Shown one piece after another: positions 21,577-27,779 of a stretch of DNA of 27,779 nt. The DNA is from a bacterium (GTDB lineage Bacteria; Ratteibacteria; UBA8468), in assembly GCA_030672255.1 (NCBI GenBank), contig DAOVGU010000132.1:1-27779 (forward strand), given 5' to 3'. Position numbers and translations under genes: made by a program. Numbering within the stretch: position 1 is the first letter of the stretch; each line of letters starts with the position of its first letter. The notes under the pieces are model-generated. The model was not told the DNA's origin and searched no databases. It worked only from the letters and a program-made list of their open reading frames with translations.

Positions 21577-22819
21577 TGGCTTTAGCTACTAACCGCATAT
21601 GCCCCTCTTTCAGAGTTGGCCAGATGTGGACAACAAAGGTTCTCTCTTCCAACCAGGCGCAATTGGGGCAGAAAACCTCATTATATTTAACAGATTCTGG
21701 ATCGGTATACTCCTTAGATTCAAAGGGAAACTTAAATCGGCCAAAGCCATTATGCTCGGTAAATGCATTTTCCTTATAGCTCTGCGGCCAGAACTCCTTC
21801 CAGGCATAAACGCCCTCAGCAATCACCGCCTTCAAAAATGTACTTTTATCACAGGAAAGGGCATCAAGATTAAGCACAACGGGGAAGACATAGAAGCCAT
21901 TTTTCTTCTGCTGGTTATTTACCGGAAGGGTTAAAATCTGGGGACAATCCTTTAATTGTTCAATTAAGAGCTCCCCATTCTTTCTTCTCTGAGGAAGGTT
22001 CCAGGAGTCAAGTTTTTCTAACTCCTTTAGACCGATGGCCGATTGCATCTCGGTCATCCGATAGTTAAAGCCGACCCGACGGTGAATATAGGGGAGAGCC
22101 TGCTCCATCTCCAGAAGACTCATTCGCTTTTTAACGTCGTAACCGTGGTCGCGGAAGGACCTGGCCTCCCAGGCAACATCCTCATCGTCGGTAATCATCA
22201 TTCCACCTTCCCCTCCGGTGGTAAAGGTCTTATTCTGGCAAAAACTATAAGCACCCACATCTCCAATAGAACCGGCCTTCTTTCCTTTATATTCTGCCCC
22301 ATGGGCCTCTGCCGCATCCTCAACTACCTTAAGATTGTGTTGTTTGGCAATTGCCATAATCTCATCCATCTCGCAGATATTCCCGTAGAGGTGAACCGGG
22401 ATAATTGCGCGTGTCCGGGAGGTAATCTTCTTTTCGATTTCTTTGGGGTCAATGCAGTGGTCCTCTCTTCTGACATCGACAAATACGGGAATCGCTCCGA
22501 TCTGCAAAACACAGAAGGAAGAAGCAATGAATGTATAGGGAACGGTAATCACCTCATCACCCGGCCCAATACCCAATGCGGCAAGTGCGGTGTGCAAAGC
22601 GCTGGTCCCGGTGCTGGCGGAAATAGCAAACTTAACTCCATTGTATTCTGCCCATTTCTTCTCAAACGCCATCCCTAATTTTCCGGTCCAGTAGTTGACT
22701 TTGCCGCTCTTCAAAGGTTCCATTGCGGCTTTAATTGTCTCCTCGTCAAACCAGGGCCAGCCAGGCAGTTTTTCCTCAATGACCGGCCTTCCTCCATCTA
22801 CCGCTAATTTTTCCGCCAT
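21545..22819 (-). CDS. DegT/DnrJ/EryC1/StrS-family sugar aminotransferase
   Basis: The 424-residue PLP enzyme has the family layout: YWTGKLGMAFEKKWAEYNG, SASTGTSALHTALAAL (phosphate site), ITVPYTFIAS, VVEDAAEAHGAEYKG (Asp that contacts the ring nitrogen) and the PLP lysine K197 in FCQNKTFTTGGEGG. It transfers an amino group, normally from glutamate or glutamine, to a keto-sugar or keto-cyclitol. The length of 424 and the tail FVVHIWPTLKEGH recall inosose aminotransferase-type members, but this is only an impression. AGGGAG precedes the ATG. The neighbouring Gfo/Idh/MocA oxidoreductases could supply the keto group. Its 3' end overlaps nfi tail to tail. Confidence 0.88.
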   Translation of the reverse strand: MAEKLAVDGGRPVIEEKLPGWPWFDEETIKAAMEPLKSGKVNYWTGKLGMAFEKKWAEYNGVKFAISASTGTSALHTALAALGIGPGDEVITVPYTFIASSFCVLQIGAIPVFVDVRREDHCIDPKEIEKKITSRTRAIIPVHLYGNICEMDEIMAIAKQHNLKVVEDAAEAHGAEYKGKKAGSIGDVGAYSFCQNKTFTTGGEGGMMITDDEDVAWEARSFRDHGYDVKKRMSLLEMEQALPYIHRRVGFNYRMTEMQSAIGLKELEKLDSWNLPQRRKNGELLIEQLKDCPQILTLPVNNQQKKNGFYVFPVVLNLDALSCDKSTFLKAVIAEGVYAWKEFWPQSYKENAFTEHNGFGRFKFPFESKEYTDPESVKYNEVFCPNCAWLEERTFVVHIWPTLKEGHMRLVAKAIKKVASAYAK

Positions 22820-22876
22820 TTTTTATCTCCCTTTTTATTTTTAGCCACGAATGCACACGAATAAAAGATATAGAGT

Positions 22877-22931
22877 GTAGTGGCAAAGTTTACTTTGCAT
22901 TATAGGTCGGTCGAGCAAGCTCGACCACTAC
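22877..22931. repeat. Pair of GTAG-foot hairpins facing each other
   Basis: The plus-strand unit is GTAG (22877-22880), stem GCAAAG/CTTTGC, loop TTTA. The minus-strand unit ends CCACTAC at 22931, with stem GGTCGAG/CTCGACC and loop CTTG on its own strand. GTAGTGG and CCACTAC bound the pair. The rest of the intergenic region 22820-23035 shows no gene. Confidence 0.6.
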
Positions 22932-23035
22932 TATTTGGTGTTCATTCATGTTAATTGCACCACCATACTCTCTGCTTACTTTAGTAGCAATATGCGTAAT
23001 TAGTCTTTCAAATTAATCTTGTAGCAACTTCGTGG

Positions 23036-24076
23036 TTACATTATCCTTACCTTTTTTCCGGTTTTTGCCGATTCATATGCCGCTAAAATTACTTTTTGGC
23101 TCCAGAGACCATCTTCGCCGGAGATTGGTGGTTCTATATCCTTTTCTATTGCTTCGGCAAATATCTCAATCTCGGCTTGATATCCATTTACCAGAGAAGG
23201 TTTTATCTCCTCGGGTCCAGATTCTTCTCTTTTCTGCTCTGCCTCATAACCCTTGGTTTCTTTTTCCAGGTAGGCAGTTGCCTCTCCGCTTGGCATCTGT
23301 CCAATCGTTCCTTCCGCCAGGATACTTCCTCTACTTCCATAAATTTCCAAACGATTTTTGGAGGAATTATCAGGAATAGAGAAAAAAGCATCCACCATTC
23401 CTAAAGCGCCATTTTCAAACCTTACCGTAAGGAGAGCACTATCCTCTACCGGATAATCCTGTACCAAACTTCCGGTAAAGCAACTTACCTCTTTTACCCT
23501 GGAATCAAGAATATATTCTAAGGTATCCAGGCAATGATTACCCATATCAACCAAAGAACCTCCTCCGCCCAATTTTGGGTTTTGCCTCCAGGCTCCTTTC
23601 ATCTTTGGATACCAGCAGGAAAGTTGTCCTCGGGCAAGAACTATTTTTCCCAAATCCCCATTCTTTACCACCTCCTTAAATCTCTGATGATAGGCGTGAA
23701 ACCTCATAAAATAGCCAATGCCTAATTTTTTCTTATATTTTTCTGCCGTTTTAATCATCCTCTCGCAGTCCTTAATCGTCAATGCCATTGGTTTCTCGCA
23801 GAGGACATTTTTCCCGGCTTCTAAGGCGATGATGGTCTGTTTGCAATGTAGATACACGGGAGTTGCAATATAGACCGCATCAACATCGCTATCCCTGATT
23901 AAATCTTTTTCTTTGAAGTAAGCCTTTACCTGATACTTTTCCGCCACCTCTTCCGCTGCCTTTCTATCCGTATCCATCACCGCCACAAGTTTGCTATTTT
24001 TTGCCGGAATAATCCCTTCCGGAATTGTCCTTCTCCTGGCAATTCCACCTGCCCCAATCACTCCCCAATTTACCAT
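23036..24076 (-). CDS. Gfo/Idh/MocA-family oxidoreductase
   Basis: The 346-residue protein starts MVNWGVIGAGGIARRRTIPE, a Rossmann nucleotide-binding motif, followed by VDAVYIATPVYLH and the family signature NVLCEKPMALT. The C-terminal half is the alpha/beta substrate domain with GGGSLVDMGNHCLDTLEYIL, where the His lies at the usual catalytic position. Members oxidise or reduce a sugar or cyclitol hydroxyl with NAD(P). AGGGAGGAACACA precedes the ATG at 24076; a longer frame to 24151 translates repeat DNA. Its substrate cannot be read from sequence; the genes around it suggest a keto-sugar pathway. Confidence 0.9.
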   Translation of the reverse strand: MVNWGVIGAGGIARRRTIPEGIIPAKNSKLVAVMDTDRKAAEEVAEKYQVKAYFKEKDLIRDSDVDAVYIATPVYLHCKQTIIALEAGKNVLCEKPMALTIKDCERMIKTAEKYKKKLGIGYFMRFHAYHQRFKEVVKNGDLGKIVLARGQLSCWYPKMKGAWRQNPKLGGGGSLVDMGNHCLDTLEYILDSRVKEVSCFTGSLVQDYPVEDSALLTVRFENGALGMVDAFFSIPDNSSKNRLEIYGSRGSILAEGTIGQMPSGEATAYLEKETKGYEAEQKREESGPEEIKPSLVNGYQAEIEIFAEAIEKDIEPPISGEDGLWSQKVILAAYESAKTGKKVRIM

Positions 24077-24103
24077 TGTGTTCCTCCCTCTTAATTCCGT
24101 ATT

Positions 24104-24206
24104 GTCATTGCGAGGCCGAAGGCCGTCGCAATCTCTCCTCTGTTCTGTCATTCCTGCAATAACCCCTTGTTGTCATTCCCGAGGTTAGTAAGCGGGAATC
24201 CATTCC
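24104..24206. repeat. Two adjacent dispersed repeats (GTCATTGCGAGG type and GTCATTCC type)
   Basis: GTCATTGCGAGG starts at 24104 and its partner CGTCGCAAT ends near 24132. A second repeat starts with GTCATTCCTGCAAT at 24147 and contains GTCATTCCCG (24172-24181) and GCGGGAATCC (24192-24201). They fill most of the gap between the glycosidase-like gene and the oxidoreductase gene. Confidence 0.6.
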
Positions 24207-24223
24207 CCTTTTCTTTCAGAAGA

Positions 24224-26620
24224 TTAAGAGCTGGCAGCCTCATCTATAACCTGACCGTATGGCACACAAGGACTTCCACCGTCATTGACGCGATTCCAGT
24301 CAGCGCGATGCTGCCAGTATGGACGACCATGGTGAAAATCATCAATATGACGCATCATCGTCAGGAACTCGCCAAATATAGTTAATCCGTGCCTATTGAG
24401 TCTAAAAAGCAACCCTCGATCATTAAAGGAATCTATAATCTCACTGAATTTTTCTACCAAAGCGTATTGTCTTTTATAAAGGTTTTCAACAAAAGCACGG
24501 CATTCAGACAATTTATTCGCAAACAACTGATAATCCGATTGCTTGACAGAAAAAGCCTCTTCATACATTTCGCTGAATTTTTTGCAGTCAACCAAACAGC
24601 TTGTCCACTCCTTATAGACCTCCACACGATTCATAAGATATGTGATCTCATTTTTTGATCCTTCAGGAGCTAATGGCAGTGCCTGGGACATGAGGAAAAT
24701 CGCATCCTTAAAGCGTTCTATCCCCTCTCCATATAACTGATGTTTCTCCGCTGTGTCAATAAATGTTGCCCATGCATTTCTATTTGGTTTACAAAATGGG
24801 CCGTTAATCGGGCATGGTTGAGTGACAAAACTCTTTATGCCTATAGCCCAACAAGGTTCCATATATCCCTGGTCTTCATGGCTTAACGACATCATTCGTT
24901 CATTTTCATTCTCTAAAACCGTGTACACCTTCTGCATGATTTCAGCAGCTTTGCCAAATAAACGTTTACAATAACGCTCGTAGAAAGCATCTTCGCCAAG
25001 ATTTTTCTCCCAAAGGTTTTCAGCAAGGAATCGAAAATTATGTTCATGTCCCCGCGGACGGATTGGTTGCATATCCATACCGTTCATGCCAATCCCGGAA
25101 CAGCCATCAAACATCCCGTCTTTGATAAACTGGCGGACATGAAAATTTATACCGGTCGTATGCGCGTCATCATCTAATCGCGGCATAATGGAAACAGAAC
25201 GTTTTTTGGGAACTTCTCCATAGATTTCCAGAGGAAGATAATGGTTCTTAATGTAATTAAAGTAAACACATGCGCCCTCAAGGTCGGCAAACCCGATATC
25301 GGAAGGCAGCAATGCGTCGAATATATGCGCGGCGCACCCTCTTCCGATAGCAAGAGCTGAAATTGATAGTTCAGGAAAGTTTTTGTTGCAATATTCAATA
25401 ATTTTACGCATCCTGTGTATATGCCCCAGCGCTGATCTTAATTCGAGTTCCACTTGTCTTGCCTTCACCCATTCAATCTTGAATGCTTCTATTGACTTAT
25501 CCCAGGCGCTGCCCGCCTCATGAATAAGTTTTTCATAAATCGCCAGATCCTCAGGGGATTCATGAGATTTTGAATTTTCAGTAAAATTCAGCATCAACCT
25601 GCTAACCTGGGGATAAGCATCCATAATGGCTTTGATGCGGATTTCATTTAATTCATGCATTTCCTTACGATGCGGGGGTATCGATGTCCCCTCATATCCG
25701 GCAAAAGAGCCCTCTGGCTTCCCTCCCATAAATCGTCCGTGATTGGGTGAACATGTTGACGGATCAAACGTAAATCCTACCTTTATTCCCCGTTCAACCG
25801 CCAGATCAAATATCTGATAGAGAAAATCCTTTCCTTTCTTCAAACATTCCTGCTCGCTTTGGCAATTCTCAAACTCTGGAGGCAGCAGACGAGTAGAAGA
25901 AAAATGGCGACTGCCTATCTTCAGATCATCGGTACGAAAACTTCCCGCACTTCCCCGCCAAAGGAAGTAAGCTGTATCAGGATGACCTGAATAGCCAAGG
26001 CAGGGGTGTTCGCCGCGCCAGATATAATCAAGACAGGGACTGTTTGACATATCCCACCAATAAAATGTATTGAAACGAAGTTTTACCATTTGATCAAATA
26101 ACTGCGAATACTCTGACAATGAACAGATTACCTGGTCAGGACAGTAAACAACCCAAAAAAAACTTCGCTCCTGAGCCCTTGCCTGAAAACGCATGTCAAT
26201 ATCCGGCCATGGAACGCCGTCGGTTTTCTCGGGCAGGACATCTTTACTTATTTGAAATACCCAGCCCATTTTCTCAAGCAGAGCATAACAGCCGTATAAA
26301 ACTGCTATATCACTCATTCCCAAAACAGCAATAAAATTACTACCTTTCCATTGCAGTTTTTTAATAAGAAAATCGTCTTGTTTCAAATCGCTATTGTCCA
26401 GCAAACCAATCTCTGCCAATTCTCGAAGCATACGGCTATCTTCCAAAGTTCCAATTACAATTGCTCCGTTCGTAACATCAGCATTACTGTCGCTCTGTTT
26501 GATTGTCGCTTCTGCACCACTTTGAAGATGAATATAACGATGGAGTTCCTGGCTTGCTTTCTGAGCCTTTCCCCCACACTTACTAGAAACCATAATAGAA
26601 ACATTCTTTCGTAATTTCAT
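24224..26620 (-). CDS. Large alpha-glucuronidase-like (GH67/GH20-related) protein, specificity unknown
   Basis: The 798-residue protein has an N-terminal domain (about 1-130) like that of GH67 alpha-glucuronidases and GH20 enzymes: KAQKASQELHRYIHLQSGAE, NGAIVIGT, then AVLYGCYALLEKMGWVF. A beta/alpha barrel follows (about 145-500) with VKLRFNTFYWWD, AVERGIKVGFTFDP and LMLNFTENSKSHE. E348 is a possible acid/base, but I cannot align it with certainty. The helical C-terminal part (about 540-780) is rich in aromatic residues. There is no signal peptide, so any substrate would be an imported oligosaccharide. AAGGAG lies before the ATG. Less use of AGG/AGA-rich lysine-glutamate runs than in neighbouring genes hints at separate origin. 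It may be a new glycoside hydrolase branch or an inactive carbohydrate-binding relative. Confidence 0.6.
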   Translation of the reverse strand: MKLRKNVSIMVSSKCGGKAQKASQELHRYIHLQSGAEATIKQSDSNADVTNGAIVIGTLEDSRMLRELAEIGLLDNSDLKQDDFLIKKLQWKGSNFIAVLGMSDIAVLYGCYALLEKMGWVFQISKDVLPEKTDGVPWPDIDMRFQARAQERSFFWVVYCPDQVICSLSEYSQLFDQMVKLRFNTFYWWDMSNSPCLDYIWRGEHPCLGYSGHPDTAYFLWRGSAGSFRTDDLKIGSRHFSSTRLLPPEFENCQSEQECLKKGKDFLYQIFDLAVERGIKVGFTFDPSTCSPNHGRFMGGKPEGSFAGYEGTSIPPHRKEMHELNEIRIKAIMDAYPQVSRLMLNFTENSKSHESPEDLAIYEKLIHEAGSAWDKSIEAFKIEWVKARQVELELRSALGHIHRMRKIIEYCNKNFPELSISALAIGRGCAAHIFDALLPSDIGFADLEGACVYFNYIKNHYLPLEIYGEVPKKRSVSIMPRLDDDAHTTGINFHVRQFIKDGMFDGCSGIGMNGMDMQPIRPRGHEHNFRFLAENLWEKNLGEDAFYERYCKRLFGKAAEIMQKVYTVLENENERMMSLSHEDQGYMEPCWAIGIKSFVTQPCPINGPFCKPNRNAWATFIDTAEKHQLYGEGIERFKDAIFLMSQALPLAPEGSKNEITYLMNRVEVYKEWTSCLVDCKKFSEMYEEAFSVKQSDYQLFANKLSECRAFVENLYKRQYALVEKFSEIIDSFNDRGLLFRLNRHGLTIFGEFLTMMRHIDDFHHGRPYWQHRADWNRVNDGGSPCVPYGQVIDEAASS

Positions 26621-26650
26621 ATCTCACTCCTTATTATTTTTTAACGTATC

Positions 26651-26666
26651 GACATCAGGAGATGTC
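26651..26666. promoter_or_regulatory. Palindrome upstream of the glycosidase-like gene
   Basis: GACATC-AGGA-GATGTC is a perfect 6-base inverted repeat 31 bases before the start codon. It could be an operator or just a hairpin; no promoter of good quality is visible beside it. Confidence 0.3.
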
Positions 26667-26693
26667 TTCCACATAAAATTGGACCACCACATT

Positions 26694-26786
26694 GTCGAGC
26701 AAGCTCGACCACTACATCTGGATTCCTGTTTTCACAGGAATGACAGATGGTATTGTCATTCCCGCAGTCCGTCAGCGGGAATCTAC
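26694..26786. repeat. Cluster of a GTAG-foot hairpin and two GTCATTCC-type repeats
   Basis: A minus-strand GTAG-foot hairpin (stem GTCGAG/CTCGAC, loop CTTG) occupies 26694-26715. It is followed by GGATTCCTG...CAGGAATGAC and GTCATTCCCGC...GCGGGAATC. The last one contains the stop codon of the oxidoreductase gene. Confidence 0.65.
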
Positions 26787-27779
26787 CTTTACCGGTTTTC
26801 CGGTTTTTGTTGACTCAATCGCCGCCAGGCAGGTAGCCACCGTTCTTGCCCCTTCTCTTCCATCCATAACCACCAGTTTGTCTTCTAAGATACAATTGAC
26901 CAATTCATTTATTTCCGCTTCTGCTCCCACATTATGAGAAGTATGTAAGTTTACCGGAAGATGGGCAAATGGGGGGTTTCCTTCAACCGAGAGTTTTTTG
27001 CTACAGAGTTGAATATAGGGAGAGGTATTATCGGAGATAATTGTTCCCTCTGTGCCATAAAAAACGCTCCTCATTGTATAGGGTCTCACGCAGCCGATGG
27101 AACACATCGCTTTGCCAATAATTCCACTTTTGAATTTGAAGACAGCCATTGTGGCATCATCCACCGGCCAATCAAGTAGGCATCTATGATTGCTGTAGGC
27201 AAAGGCTTCCTCTGCATTCCCGGCAATCCAGCGCAGTAAATCCACAGCATGGCAAGCCCCTCCTAAGAAGGGCTCTCTGAGTTTTATCGGGTCTTTCCTC
27301 CAATCCCCCACTCCAGGAGATTTCCTGTAACTATGTGCATATTCACTCTCCACCAGGAAAAGTTCTCCAATATCTCCCTGCTCAATAATCTTTTTGGTCA
27401 ATACAAAGCCAGGAGCAAATCGACAAATCTGACCGATCATAAACTTCTTTTTGGTTTTTTCCGCTGACTCAATCATTTTAATACAATCCTCCAAAGTTGG
27501 CGCCATTGGTTTCTCACAGAGAACATCTTTACCGGCTTGCATTGCCGCAATAGAATGCTCACAATGAGAATAATCCGGCGTAGCCACTGAAATAATATCA
27601 ATATCTTCACTCTCCAACAAATCTTTATAATCGGTGCTAGCTATAGCTGCGCCAAATTCCTTTGCTTTTTCTCTTACCTTTTCCTTATCCAGGTCACATA
27701 CCCCAACTATTCTAATATGGGGATTATTTTGATAACCAACCAAATGGCTGACTCCCATCTTCAATCCAATTACCCCTAC
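26772..27779 (-). CDS. Gfo/Idh/MocA-family oxidoreductase (N-terminus outside window)
   Basis: The frame is open to the right edge and the first visible residues VGVIGLKMGVSHL are the nucleotide-binding loop, so only a few residues are missing. Further landmarks are GVCDLDKEKVREKA, DIISVATPDYSHCEHS, DVLCEKPMAPT and, in the substrate domain, GGACHAVDLLRWIAG with the usual His. It shares the fold and C-terminal style (TGKPVKV) with the oxidoreductase at 23036-24076 but is clearly a different paralogue. The last codon (R) and the TGA stop lie in a dispersed repeat, so the original end was lost. It probably acts with its neighbours on a sugar or cyclitol. Confidence 0.9.
   Translation of the reverse strand, partial: VGVIGLKMGVSHLVGYQNNPHIRIVGVCDLDKEKVREKAKEFGAAIASTDYKDLLESEDIDIISVATPDYSHCEHSIAAMQAGKDVLCEKPMAPTLEDCIKMIESAEKTKKKFMIGQICRFAPGFVLTKKIIEQGDIGELFLVESEYAHSYRKSPGVGDWRKDPIKLREPFLGGACHAVDLLRWIAGNAEEAFAYSNHRCLLDWPVDDATMAVFKFKSGIIGKAMCSIGCVRPYTMRSVFYGTEGTIISDNTSPYIQLCSKKLSVEGNPPFAHLPVNLHTSHNVGAEAEINELVNCILEDKLVVMDGREGARTVATCLAAIESTKTGKPVKVDSR

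Noticed and set aside
22043..22678. Plus-strand 211-codon open frame
   Set aside because: It is antisense to the well-supported DegT aminotransferase gene, has no recognisable motif and no ribosome binding site.

Overview
The window looks like a chromosomal segment of an uncultured, moderately AT-rich bacterium. The core genes are bacterial housekeeping genes (trigger factor, ClpP, Lon, SerA, RNase Y, endonuclease V). The three tRNA genes do not encode their 3' CCA. A class V aminotransferase next to a long-form SerA resembles the serine pair of Thermotoga. The rich load of small palindromic repeats and the Gfo/Idh/MocA-DegT-glycosidase cluster are typical of candidate-phylum genomes recovered from metagenomes. 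I cannot assign a phylum from this sequence alone.

Layout: (1) 1-2012 holds the 3' end of nnrD, a small membrane protein on the minus strand, and a class I aldolase with a good sigma70-type promoter and a repeat-derived leader. (2) 2018-6290 is an eroded accessory zone. It has an inverted-repeat element that supplies the start codon of an ECF-like sigma factor, a frameshifted anti-sigma-like gene, an intact RHH/PIN toxin-antitoxin pair with a visible operator, remnants of a type IV pilin/pseudopilin operon, and remnants of a second PIN toxin-antitoxin pair. (3) 6343-7133 carries tRNA-Thr(UGU), a decayed PemK-type toxin-antitoxin islet between the tRNA-Thr 3' end and a degenerate copy of that end, then tRNA-Tyr(GUA) and tRNA-Gly(UCC). 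(4) 7153-21576 is a plus-strand proteostasis and housekeeping block: a trigger factor without its PPIase domain, a fusion of an M28-like peptidase with an AAC(3)-fold acetyltransferase, a two-domain alpha/beta hydrolase, clpP, lon, a class V aminotransferase, serA, rny and nfi. (5) 21545-27779 is a minus-strand sugar-type block: a DegT aminotransferase, a Gfo/Idh/MocA oxidoreductase, a large alpha-glucuronidase-like protein and a second Gfo/Idh/MocA oxidoreductase cut by the right edge.

The most unusual theme is the extent to which small mobile palindromes have become part of genes. Repeats supply the last codons and stop of nnrD and the last codon and stop of the right-hand oxidoreductase. 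One supplies the start codon of the sigma factor, and one overlaps the stop of the trigger factor. Repeats also sit in frame inside lon and inside the peptidase-acetyltransferase fusion. One family has the hallmark of REP sequences mobilised by RAYT transposases, a GTAG foot followed by a hairpin. Here the stems differ completely between copies while the foot, loop and pairing are kept.

Other points worth checking are an ATT start for RNase Y, a tRNA-Gly with C instead of the near-universal U33, and the absence of clpX between clpP and lon.
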